Positions 19,068-26,770 of a stretch of 64,000 bases of DNA are shown one piece after another. The translations under genes were made by a program, and so were the position numbers. The stretch is from Algoriella xinjiangensis (GTDB lineage Bacteria > Bacteroidota > Bacteroidia > Flavobacteriales > Weeksellaceae): assembly GCF_900115015.1 (NCBI RefSeq), contig NZ_FOUZ01000009.1:109998-173997 (forward strand), read 5' to 3'. Below the pieces are notes generated by a model. The model was not told the DNA's origin. It was given only the letters and a program-made list of their open reading frames with translations, and did not search any database. The number at the start of each line of letters is the position of its first letter. The stretch's first letter is position 1.

Positions 19068-19154
19068 TCAATTATGACAACACAGTCCCTGCTCTCCTGG
19101 ATAATATCCAAAAAAGTAAAAGAAAAATGTGTTAAAATGATTGAATGTTGTCAT
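19068..19154 (-). CDS. Phe/Tyr-rich leader peptide of the pheA operon (28 aa)
   Basis: A short ORF between the promoter and the leader terminator encodes a peptide beginning MTTFNHFNTFFFYFFGYY, with seven Phe and three Tyr in the first 18 codons, then PGEQGLCCHN and a stop. This is the composition expected of a PheL-type attenuator peptide. The first nine bases (19154-19146, ATGACAACA) are exactly complementary to codons 25-27 (19082-19074, TGTTGTCAT). Codons 22-24 contain GGGACT, the same sequence as the terminator 3' arm. A ribosome stalled at the aromatic codons would cover the first element and free GGGACU to block the terminator. Confidence 0.85.
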   Translation of the reverse strand: MTTFNHFNTFFFYFFGYYPGEQGLCCHN

Positions 19155-19180
19155 TCTTGGTTTCTATATAAATTGAGTTA

Positions 19181-19212
19181 CAAACTTAGAAATTTATTTT
19201 TTAAATGAACAA
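19181..19212 (-). promoter_or_regulatory. Promoter of the pheA attenuator-operon
   Basis: On the minus strand the -7 element is TAAGTTTG (19188-19181), an exact TAnnTTTG. A TTG (19212-19210) lies 21 bases upstream as -33. The predicted start is near 19176, giving a leader of about 20 bases before the leader ATG. Confidence 0.7.
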
Positions 19213-19248
19213 CTATTTTTTACTAAATTTATCAAAATTTTTTATCAG

Positions 19249-19944
19249 ATGGGAATTGTTATTAAAGATTTAACAAAGAAATACGGAGAACAACTGGCTT
19301 TGGATAAAGTTTCATTTTCGATAAAAAATGGAGAAGTTGTTGGTTTATTAGGACCAAATGGCGCAGGAAAATCTACTTTGATGAAAAGTATAACGAATGC
19401 AATTAATCCTGATGCTGGAGAAATTTCTGTAAATGATTTTAATGTTTCGACACAACCAATTGAAACCAAAAAGTTAATCGGTTTTTTACAAGAAAACAAT
19501 CCACTTTATATGGATATGTATGTAAAAGAGTATTTGGAATTTGTGACAAATATGCGCGATGTTAAAAAATCGAAGATTGATGAAGTTATAGAACGAGTAG
19601 GTTTATTACCCGAAAAACATAAGAAAATTCATCAATTATCAAAAGGATATAAACAACGTGTTGGGTTGGCGCAAGCAATAATTTCGAGCCCAGAAATCTT
19701 GATTTTAGACGAACCAACAAATGGTTTGGATCCAAATCAAATTATCGAAATTAGAGAAGTTATTAAAGAAATTGGACGAGAAAAAACGGTAATTCTTTCG
19801 ACGCATATTATGCAAGAAGTGGAAGCGCTTTGTTCGCGAGTAATTTTACTAAATAAAGGAAAAATAATTGCCGATCAATCTATAGAAGAATTTAAAGGAC
19901 AATATAAAAGTTTAGAAGAAGCTTTTCATATTTTGACAAAATAA
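19249..19944 (+). CDS. ABC transporter ATP-binding protein, GldA/CcmA-like
   Basis: The 231-residue cytosolic ATPase subunit has Walker A GPNGAGKST (about 35-43), signature 'LSKGYKQRVGLAQ', Walker B 'ILILDEPTNGLD' and switch His in 'LSTHIMQEVEALC'. It resembles GldA of Flavobacteriia but is shorter than the roughly 300-residue GldA, and no gldF/gldG permease lies beside it. The partner and substrate are therefore unknown. It is transcribed divergently from the pheA operon and ends at its own terminator. Confidence 0.85.
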   Translation: MGIVIKDLTKKYGEQLALDKVSFSIKNGEVVGLLGPNGAGKSTLMKSITNAINPDAGEISVNDFNVSTQPIETKKLIGFLQENNPLYMDMYVKEYLEFVTNMRDVKKSKIDEVIERVGLLPEKHKKIHQLSKGYKQRVGLAQAIISSPEILILDEPTNGLDPNQIIEIREVIKEIGREKTVILSTHIMQEVEALCSRVILLNKGKIIADQSIEEFKGQYKSLEEAFHILTK

Positions 19945-19978
19945 AAAAATCCGCTAATTGCGGATTTTTATTTTTTTT
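19945..19978 (+). terminator. Terminator after the GldA-like gene
   Basis: AAAAATCCGC (19945-19954) and GCGGATTTTT (19960-19969) form a 10-bp stem, 5-nt loop and a long T-run. The left A-run also lets it act for the converging thioredoxin-like gene. Confidence 0.85.
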
Positions 19979-19984
19979 TGGATT

Positions 19985-20494
19985 TTATTTTTTCTTCAGA
20001 ATAAACACTTCCTTAATGTTTTCTGAATTTACTTTTTCGTTTTTCGTAGTTTTTTCTAATTTAGAAATTAGGTTTACAACTTCATCTTCAGAAGCTGGTC
20101 CGCCAATATTTTCTCCATTTACTTTAGAATCTTCCAAAACATTTCCGTTCGCATCTAAAATCACCCAAAAAGGCAAACCTTGGTTTTTACCACCAAATTT
20201 TTCGTTGATAAGATCGCCGCCTGGCGTTTCTAAATTCTTTTTTTCTGCACGTTCTTGTACCGTAATAAATGTTTTTATGTAGTTAGAATCAAAATAGGCT
20301 TTAACTTTTGGATCGTCCATATTTTTCTCCATTTTTTTACACCAACCACACCAAGAAGCATGGAAAATAACAAAAACATTTTTATTCTCGATTTTAGCTT
20401 GATTTTGTGCTTTTGCTAAAATTTCTGTTGCAGTTTGCGCATTTGCAAATCCTACAGCAAGAAGAAAGCTGAATATTAATAATTTTGATTTCAT
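19985..20494 (-). CDS. Thioredoxin-like exported protein (DUF255-like, CxxC)
   Basis: The 169-residue protein has a signal peptide (1-19, 'GFANA') and a thioredoxin fold with the redox motif 'HASWCGWCKKM' (CGWC about 49-52) and a cis-Pro segment 'GLPFWVILDANG'. It is probably a periplasmic disulfide reductase or isomerase. A one-off promoter TACATTTA lies upstream on the minus strand. The substrate is unknown. Confidence 0.88.
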   Translation of the reverse strand: MKSKLLIFSFLLAVGFANAQTATEILAKAQNQAKIENKNVFVIFHASWCGWCKKMEKNMDDPKVKAYFDSNYIKTFITVQERAEKKNLETPGGDLINEKFGGKNQGLPFWVILDANGNVLEDSKVNGENIGGPASEDEVVNLISKLEKTTKNEKVNSENIKEVFILKKK

Positions 20495-20558
20495 TGTTTT
20501 AAGTATTTAAGTAAATGTAAAAAAATATTGTTATTTTCAATTCATTAATTCACATAAT

Positions 20559-20957
20559 ATGAAAGCTTTATTCGGAATTTTTTTATGTTTTATTTTGACA
20601 AGTTGTGCAACAAATCATTTCAAAACAATTGAAGGAAATTGGCAACAAGATTTTTTGAGCTATAAAACTCAGAATACAATTGTGCCAAAAACAAATGATA
20701 AAACCATAATTGTAATTTCAAAATCAAAAAAGAAAATTCAGATTGAATTTGATTTTAATGATGGTTACGAGAATGATAAAACAGATTCTATTGTTTTTAA
20801 TTTTCCGAAATTAACCTTTAAGAAAACGAATTTAGATCAATCTTCTAATTATTATGATTTGACTTATCACGTAAATTGCGATTGTTTTTTAGGCGAAATG
20901 CAATCATTTTCGGGTAATATTCTCAATATAAAATTGAACAGAGTTTCTGCACGTTAG
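20559..20957 (+). CDS. Small predicted lipoprotein
   Basis: The 132-residue protein has a lipoprotein signal 'CFILTSCATNH' (Cys16). The mature part is beta-rich and begins 'FKTIEGNWQQDF', resembling lipocalin-like 'xGxW' starts, which is only suggestive. It has two later cysteines in 'CDCFLG'. I do not recognise a family. It is a single gene upstream of ychF. Confidence 0.6.
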   Translation: MKALFGIFLCFILTSCATNHFKTIEGNWQQDFLSYKTQNTIVPKTNDKTIIVISKSKKKIQIEFDFNDGYENDKTDSIVFNFPKLTFKKTNLDQSSNYYDLTYHVNCDCFLGEMQSFSGNILNIKLNRVSAR

Positions 20958-20978
20958 TAGATTAAAAAATGAAATGAT

Positions 20979-20986
20979 TATCTTTG
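20979..20986 (+). promoter_or_regulatory. -7 element TATCTTTG before ychF
   Basis: An exact TAnnTTTG match lies 60 bases upstream of the ychF start. No good -33 TTG was seen at the usual distance. Confidence 0.55.
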
Positions 20987-21046
20987 CCCCAAATTTTAGG
21001 ACAGAAGTTCTATTATTCAATTGTTTAAAAATAAGATACATCATAT

Positions 21047-22138
21047 ATGAAATGTGGAATTGTTGGATTACCAAACGTAGGTAAATCTACTTTATTTAAC
21101 TGTTTGTCAAATGCAAAAGCACAATCGGCAAACTATCCTTTCTGTACAATTGAGCCTAATGTAGGAACTGTTTCTGTACCAGATACTCGTCTTAATCAAT
21201 TAGAAGAAATTGTAAATCCAGAGCGTGTTGTGCCAGCAGTTGTAGAGATTGTTGATATTGCAGGTTTAGTAAAAGGAGCAAGTAAAGGAGAAGGTTTAGG
21301 AAATCAATTTTTAGGAAACATTCGCGAGTGTAATGCAATTATTCACGTTTTACGTTGTTTCGAAAACGAAAATATTACGCACGTAGATGGATCAATTAAT
21401 CCTATTCGTGATAAAGAAACTATTGATATTGAGTTGCAATTAAAAGATTTAGATACAGTTACAAAACGTATCGATAAATCTAGAAAAGCAGCAAAAGCAG
21501 GAAATAAAGACGAACAAAAAGTTGTTGAAGTTTTAACAGCTGTTACAGCACATTTAGAGGAATTGAAAAATGTGCGCGAGATGGATTTAGACGAAAAAGA
21601 GTTAGAAATTGTAGATACTTTACAATTGATTACCGCTAAACCAGTGCTTTATTTATGTAATGTAGATGAAGCAGCAGCAAAAGACGGAAACGAATGGGTT
21701 GATAAAGTAAAAGATGCAGTAAAAGGCGAGCATGCAGAAGTGTTAATTTTGGCTGCGCAAATTGAAGCTGATATCAACGAATTAGAAACTTTTGACGAGC
21801 GTCAAATCTTTTTAGAAGAATTAGGATTAGAAGAACCAGGAGTTAATCGTTTAATTCGTTCGGCTTATACTTTATTAGATTTAGAAACGTATTTTACGGC
21901 AGGTGTAAAAGAAGTGCGCGCTTGGACAATCAAAAAAGGATCTACAGGACCACAAGCTGCAGGAGTTATTCATACAGATTTCGAGAAAGGATTTATTCGT
22001 GCTGAGGTAATTAAATTCGAAGATTTTATTACATATGGTTCTGAGGCTAAATGTCGCGAAGCTGGTAAATTAAATGTAGAAGGAAAAACTTACATTGTAA
22101 AAGATGGTGATATTATGCACTTCTTATTTAATGTTTAA
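21047..22138 (+). CDS. ychF: Redox-regulated ATPase YchF (OLA1 family)
   Basis: The 363-residue protein of the Obg-related class binds ribosomes and prefers ATP. It starts with G1 'GLPNVGKSTLFNCL' (7-20), has G3 'DIAGLVKGASKGEGLGNQFL' and 'LCNVDE' in place of NKxD, which explains the altered nucleotide choice in this family, a coiled coil (about 130-200), and ends in a TGS domain ('EAKCREAGKLNVEGKTYIVKDGDIMHFLFNV'). Length is exactly typical. Confidence 0.97.
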   Translation: MKCGIVGLPNVGKSTLFNCLSNAKAQSANYPFCTIEPNVGTVSVPDTRLNQLEEIVNPERVVPAVVEIVDIAGLVKGASKGEGLGNQFLGNIRECNAIIHVLRCFENENITHVDGSINPIRDKETIDIELQLKDLDTVTKRIDKSRKAAKAGNKDEQKVVEVLTAVTAHLEELKNVREMDLDEKELEIVDTLQLITAKPVLYLCNVDEAAAKDGNEWVDKVKDAVKGEHAEVLILAAQIEADINELETFDERQIFLEELGLEEPGVNRLIRSAYTLLDLETYFTAGVKEVRAWTIKKGSTGPQAAGVIHTDFEKGFIRAEVIKFEDFITYGSEAKCREAGKLNVEGKTYIVKDGDIMHFLFNV

Positions 22139-22162
22139 GAGTTAATTATAGAAAATTTTACT

Positions 22163-22194
22163 AAAAGTGTTGATTTTTATCAACACTTTTTTTA
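22163..22194 (+). terminator. Terminator after ychF
   Basis: AAAAGTGTTGA (22163-22173) and TCAACACTTTT (22180-22190) form an 11-bp stem followed by a T-run. Confidence 0.85.
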
Positions 22195-22287
22195 TGAACT
22201 GTAAATTAGGCAGAAACGTTTTTGTAACAAACATTTGTTAGTTTTTTTGTTATAGATTTATAACCAGTTAATTAACATTAAAATATT

Positions 22288-23082
22288 ATGATTAAAAACT
22301 TTTTACTACTTACGACAATTGTTTTTGGAAGCACTTTATTTGCACAAGGAAACACCGTTTTTCAAGAAGATTTTAGCCCAGAAGGCGATAGAGGACTTTG
22401 GACAATAGGCGAATTAGATGGAGATGGATATACATGGGATTTTTTTGATAATGCAGATCCATTTGGAGCTTGTGCATTGTCACTTTCAAGTATATTTTTT
22501 TCACCAATGTTTGCCGATAATACATTGATAAGTCCTGCAATTGATTTACCAACGGGTGTTAATTTAGATTTATCATTTAAAGTAGCCAATATAAATTTAG
22601 ATTTAGGAATAGAGCATTATGCCGTTTATGTAATTCCTGCGAATGCAACTTTTGTAGGAAACGAAATAGCTGTTTTCGAAGAAACTTTAGATGCCGATTA
22701 TTCGTCAGTACCAAAAACAATTAATGTTAGTATTTCAGAATTTGCAGGTAAAAAAGTTCAGTTAGTTTTTAGACATTATAAGACGAATTATCAAGAATCT
22801 ATGATGCTTAAACTAGATGATGTTGTTATAGAAAAATCTACTTTAGGAGTTTCGGATATTAATAATAAAAATGTATCAATTTATCCTAATCCAACTTTTG
22901 ATGTGGTTACAATAAAAGGATTGGATAAAGTAGAAAAAGTAAAAGTATATGATTTGACAGGTAAATTAGTGAAAGAATTTGTTGGTAATCAAACAAATAT
23001 TTCAACTTTACCAAAAGGCGTTTATTTATTGAATATCCATTCAGATAACCAGGTTTTCACAAGAAAAATTGTTAAAAAATAA
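22288..23082 (+). CDS. Secreted protein with choice-of-anchor J-like domain and T9SS type A sorting domain
   Basis: The 264-residue protein has a signal peptide (1-20, 'TLFAQ'), a cleaved-adhesin/choice-of-anchor J-like jelly-roll domain starting 'VFQEDFSPEGDRGLWTIG' (about 24-185) and a C-terminal T9SS sorting domain ('VSIYPNPTFDVVTIKG', 'VYDLTGKLV', 'LPKGVYLLNI', ending 'FTRKIVKK'). It is expected on the cell surface or outside the cell through type IX secretion. This is one of the features that place the organism in Bacteroidota. Confidence 0.9.
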   Translation: MIKNFLLLTTIVFGSTLFAQGNTVFQEDFSPEGDRGLWTIGELDGDGYTWDFFDNADPFGACALSLSSIFFSPMFADNTLISPAIDLPTGVNLDLSFKVANINLDLGIEHYAVYVIPANATFVGNEIAVFEETLDADYSSVPKTINVSISEFAGKKVQLVFRHYKTNYQESMMLKLDDVVIEKSTLGVSDINNKNVSIYPNPTFDVVTIKGLDKVEKVKVYDLTGKLVKEFVGNQTNISTLPKGVYLLNIHSDNQVFTRKIVKK

Positions 23083-23087
23083 AAGTT

Positions 23088-23117
23088 AAAAGGCGTTCAT
23101 AATGAACGCCTTTTTTT
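23088..23117. terminator. Bidirectional terminator between the T9SS cargo and aminotransferase genes
   Basis: AAAAGGCGTTCAT and ATGAACGCCTTTT form a 13-bp palindrome with a 1-nt centre, flanked by A and T runs. It serves both converging genes and slightly overlaps the aminotransferase stop. Confidence 0.85.
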
Positions 23118-24255
23118 ATAATTTACTTAGTTTTTCTAATGCTTGTTCTAGCGTTTCGTTTTTCTTCGCGAAACAAAAACGAATGATATTATGATCTGTT
23201 TTGTCTTGATAAAAAGCAGAAAACGGAATTGTTGCAACTTTATATTCTTTTGTAAGTTTTGTCGCAAAATCAACATCATTTAAATCACTTAGTTTAGCAT
23301 AATTTGCACTCAAAAAATAAGTTCCTTCGCACGGTAAAATTTCAAACTTTGTTTGCTGTAAACCTTCAATAAAAAAATCTCTTTTTTCTTGAAAAAATTG
23401 ATTCAAATGTAAATAATGTTCCGCATTTTCCATATAATCAGCAAGTGCATATTGTGACGGTGTATGTGTAGAAAAAACATTAAACTGATGACATTTCCTA
23501 AACTCTTTCATCAATTCTTTTTCGGCTAAAACATAACCAATTTTCCAACCCGTAATGTGGAATAATTTCCCAAACGAACCAACAATAAAAACACGGTCTT
23601 TTATCGATTTTAATTGCGCAAAACTTTGGTGTTTTTTTTCGTCAAACGTAATGTGTTCATAAACTTCGTCTGCTAAAATATACGCGTTTGTTTCCGAAAT
23701 AATTTTCTCGAATTGCTTTAAATCTTCTTCAGATAAAATTCGTCCAGTTGGATTATTTGGATTGTTGATGACAATTAACTTCGTTTTTGCTGATATTTTT
23801 TGTTTTAATTCTTCAAAATCAATCGAATATTCGGGGTGTTTTAATTTTATCGGAACTACTTTTCCGCCAAATAATTCTACCGTTGGTTGATATAAATCGT
23901 AAGCAGGTTCAAAAATAATCACTTCATCATTTGGATGAATTAAAGTAGAAATCACATTAAAAATTGCTTGGCTTGCACCACTTGTAATGTTGATTTCATT
24001 CTGAAAATCGTAATCAGATTGATATAATTTAGTAAATTTTTCGGAAAGTAAGATTCTTAGTTTTTCGACGCCAAACATTGGCGCGTATTGATTGTAATTT
24101 TGTGTCGAATAATAATTTAAACGGGTAATTAATTCAGAATCTGTATTAAAATCGGGGAAACCTTGTGCCAAATTTATTGCGTTATTTTCTTGTGCTAATT
24201 GGCTCATTACAGAGAAAATAGTCGTGGAAACGTGTGGTAGCTTTGATTTTATCAT
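23116..24255 (-). CDS. Methionine/kynurenine-type aminotransferase (YbdL-like)
   Basis: The 379-residue PLP enzyme begins 'SVMSQLAQENNAINLAQGFPDF', the hallmark of the KAT/YbdL group, with 'NNPNNPTGRILS', PLP Lys in 'SFGKLFHITGWKIGYV' (about 227-242) and 'IRFCFAKK' at the end. It probably transaminates methionine or aromatic amino acids with a 2-oxo acid. The exact substrate is not decided by sequence. Single gene. Confidence 0.88.
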   Translation of the reverse strand: MIKSKLPHVSTTIFSVMSQLAQENNAINLAQGFPDFNTDSELITRLNYYSTQNYNQYAPMFGVEKLRILLSEKFTKLYQSDYDFQNEINITSGASQAIFNVISTLIHPNDEVIIFEPAYDLYQPTVELFGGKVVPIKLKHPEYSIDFEELKQKISAKTKLIVINNPNNPTGRILSEEDLKQFEKIISETNAYILADEVYEHITFDEKKHQSFAQLKSIKDRVFIVGSFGKLFHITGWKIGYVLAEKELMKEFRKCHQFNVFSTHTPSQYALADYMENAEHYLHLNQFFQEKRDFFIEGLQQTKFEILPCEGTYFLSANYAKLSDLNDVDFATKLTKEYKVATIPFSAFYQDKTDHNIIRFCFAKKNETLEQALEKLSKL

Positions 24256-24323
24256 AAAGTTAAATTAGCGTGATTTTACTCAAAATCAAAACAATAAACC
24301 ATAATATTTTATTAAATTTTTCT

Positions 24324-24331
24324 TATTTTTG
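24324..24331 (+). promoter_or_regulatory. -7 element TATTTTTG before parE
   Basis: An exact TAnnTTTG lies 33 bases before the parE ATG. It is the likely promoter of the parE-parC-rhomboid run. Confidence 0.55.
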
Positions 24332-24364
24332 TAAAACTCGTTTTAAAAACACTTAACAACTCAA

Positions 24365-26212
24365 ATGTCAGAAATAGATCAAGTAAATTATACTGAGGAT
24401 AATATAAAAACCTTAGACTGGCGCGAACACATTCGTATGCGACCTGGTATGTATATCGGGAAGTTAGGAGATGGATCGTCGCAGGATGATGGTATTTATA
24501 TTTTGCTGAAAGAAATTGTAGATAACTGTATCGACGAATTTGTGATGGGTGCAGGAAAAACAATTGAGATTAATTTGCGCGAAGAAGAAGTAGTTGTGCG
24601 TGATTATGGACGCGGAATTCCGTTAGGAAAAATGGTTGATGCCGTTTCTAAAATGAATACCGGAGGTAAATACGATTCGCAAGCATTTAAAAAATCGGTT
24701 GGATTGAATGGTGTTGGTACAAAAGCTGTAAATGCATTGTCAACATCGTTTAGAGTACAATCTATTCGTGATGGTAAAACGCGTATTGCGGAATTTGAAA
24801 GAGGAATTTTAGTAGCGCAAGAAGACGAAAAAGAAACATCATTACGTAAAGGAACTAAAATTACATTTGTTCCAGATCGTACAATTTTCTTGAATTTTAA
24901 ATTCAGAAAAGAATATGTAGACAAAATGTTGAGAAACTATGTTTACTTAAATCCAGGTTTGAAAATTATTTTCAATGGAGAAGAATTCTTTTCGAAAGAT
25001 GGTTTAAAAGATTTATTGAAAGATAATATTGAAGATGAAACGATTTATGACATCATCCATTTAAAAGGTGAAGACATCGAAATTGCGATGACGCATAGCT
25101 CTAAATCATATTCGGAAACCTATTATTCTTTTGTAAATGGTCAAAATACAACGCAGGGAGGTACGCATTTAACGGCTTTTAAAGAAGCAATTGTTAAAAC
25201 GGTGCGCGAATTTTATAATAAAAATTACGATCCTGCGGATATTAGAAAATCAATTATTGCGGCAGTTTCAATAAAAGTTATTGAGCCAGTTTTTGAGTCA
25301 CAAACCAAAACCAAACTTGGTTCTAACGAAATTGGGCCAGGAATGACATCGGTACGAACATTTGTAAATGATTTTATCAAAACATATCTTGATAATTTCT
25401 TGCACAAGAATACAAATGTTGCGCAAGCGTTGGAACGTAAAATTAAACAATCTGAAAATGAACGTAAAGAGCTTTCTGGAATTAGAAAATTGGCTCGTGA
25501 TCGTGCAAAAAAAGTGAGTTTACATAACAAAAAATTGCGCGATTGTCGTCAACATTACAACGATACAAAAGCAGAATTACGTTTAGATACCACAATATTT
25601 ATTACCGAGGGAGATTCGGCGAGTGGATCTATCACAAAAAGTAGAAGCGTAGAAACACAAGCTGTATTTAGTTTGCGTGGAAAACCATTAAATTCGTATG
25701 GTTTGACAAAGAAAATTGTATACGAAAACGAAGAATTTAATTTGTTGCAAGCTGCTTTAAATATAGAAGATGGTTTGGAAGATTTGCGTTATAACAATGT
25801 CGTAATTGCAACTGATGCCGATGTAGATGGTATGCACATTCGATTACTTATTATTACGTTTTTCTTGCAGTTTTTTCCAGAATTAATCAAAGAAGGGCAT
25901 TTGTATATTTTGCAAACACCACTTTTCCGTGTACGAAATAAAAAAGAAACACGTTATTGTTATTCTGAACCAGAGCGCGTTAAAGCACTAGAAGAAGTAA
26001 AAAATCCTGAGATTACACGATTTAAAGGTTTGGGAGAAATTTCGCCTGATGAGTTTAAAAATTTCATTGGAAAAGATATTCGATTAGAGCCCGTAATGAT
26101 TGGTAAAGATCAAACCATAGAAAGTCTTTTAGAGTTTTATATGGGAAAAAATACACCAACAAGACAAGAATTTATTATTAATAATTTAGCAATAGAATCT
26201 ATAAAAAATTAA
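24365..26212 (+). CDS. parE: DNA topoisomerase IV subunit B
   Basis: This is the ATPase subunit of the decatenating type IIA topoisomerase. The 615 residues contain the GHKL ATPase ('[15 protein letters not shown]', '[10 protein letters not shown]', '[14 protein letters not shown]'), the transducer with 'TQGGTHL', and a TOPRIM domain ('[10 protein letters not shown]', '[10 protein letters not shown]', '[14 protein letters not shown]') ending in 'RFKGLGE' and 'PVMIGKD'. It lacks the insertion seen in many GyrB proteins and lies with parC. One intervening gene separates the two subunits. Confidence 0.93.
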   Translation: MSEIDQVNYTEDNIKTLDWREHIRMRPGMYIGKLGDGSSQDDGIYILLKEIVDNCIDEFVMGAGKTIEINLREEEVVVRDYGRGIPLGKMVDAVSKMNTGGKYDSQAFKKSVGLNGVGTKAVNALSTSFRVQSIRDGKTRIAEFERGILVAQEDEKETSLRKGTKITFVPDRTIFLNFKFRKEYVDKMLRNYVYLNPGLKIIFNGEEFFSKDGLKDLLKDNIEDETIYDIIHLKGEDIEIAMTHSSKSYSETYYSFVNGQNTTQGGTHLTAFKEAIVKTVREFYNKNYDPADIRKSIIAAVSIKVIEPVFESQTKTKLGSNEIGPGMTSVRTFVNDFIKTYLDNFLHKNTNVAQALERKIKQSENERKELSGIRKLARDRAKKVSLHNKKLRDCRQHYNDTKAELRLDTTIFITEGDSASGSITKSRSVETQAVFSLRGKPLNSYGLTKKIVYENEEFNLLQAALNIEDGLEDLRYNNVVIATDADVDGMHIRLLIITFFLQFFPELIKEGHLYILQTPLFRVRNKKETRYCYSEPERVKALEEVKNPEITRFKGLGEISPDEFKNFIGKDIRLEPVMIGKDQTIESLLEFYMGKNTPTRQEFIINNLAIESIKN

Positions 26213-26262
26213 CAAAAGAATATATAACTCAACCACCTAACCTAACAAACCCTATAAAAATT

Positions 26263-26769
26263 ATGAAAAAGAATAATAAAAAAGTTATTCAGCTGTTTAG
26301 GCTACTGAATATCACGATCGTTATTTTAATCATTCTAAACCTTATCATGTATTTTGGTGTTTTACCATACAAATACCACATTATTCCGCCTTATATCGTA
26401 ACACTTTTTATTGTGTTATTGATTTTTGTGAACTCGAGAATGGGAAACCAATTTTTTGCAATGGATACGAAAGGAGAAACAATTACTTTCGAAACCAAAA
26501 ATGTTGGCTTTCTTGCTTTTTTAGATCCAAAACCAAACAAAATTGATTTGCCGAAATACAAATTAATTAGATACGAATATAACAATGGCGTAATTTCAAA
26601 AGACTTGATTTTTTACATTAACAGTAAAAAGAATCCAAGTAATTTAACAAAAGTAAAATTTCGTTTAGCGTATATCTCTAACCGAAATATTAATAATATT
26701 TTGAGTGAGTTAGATAAAATAGTACAATCTAATTATCATGTCAAAGACAAAGTAGAAGTAGCAATTTAA
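26263..26769 (+). CDS. Two-helix membrane protein between parE and parC
   Basis: I do not recognise the family. The 168-residue protein has two predicted membrane helices (about 10-33 and 41-63) and a soluble C-terminal domain (about 70-168) of mixed beta/alpha character, similar in layout to bacterial PH-like (bPH) membrane proteins. It lies 50 bases after parE and one base before parC, so it is probably translated from the same mRNA. No link to topoisomerase function is known to me. Confidence 0.75.
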   Translation: MKKNNKKVIQLFRLLNITIVILIILNLIMYFGVLPYKYHIIPPYIVTLFIVLLIFVNSRMGNQFFAMDTKGETITFETKNVGFLAFLDPKPNKIDLPKYKLIRYEYNNGVISKDLIFYINSKKNPSNLTKVKFRLAYISNRNINNILSELDKIVQSNYHVKDKVEVAI

Positions 26770-26770
26770 C

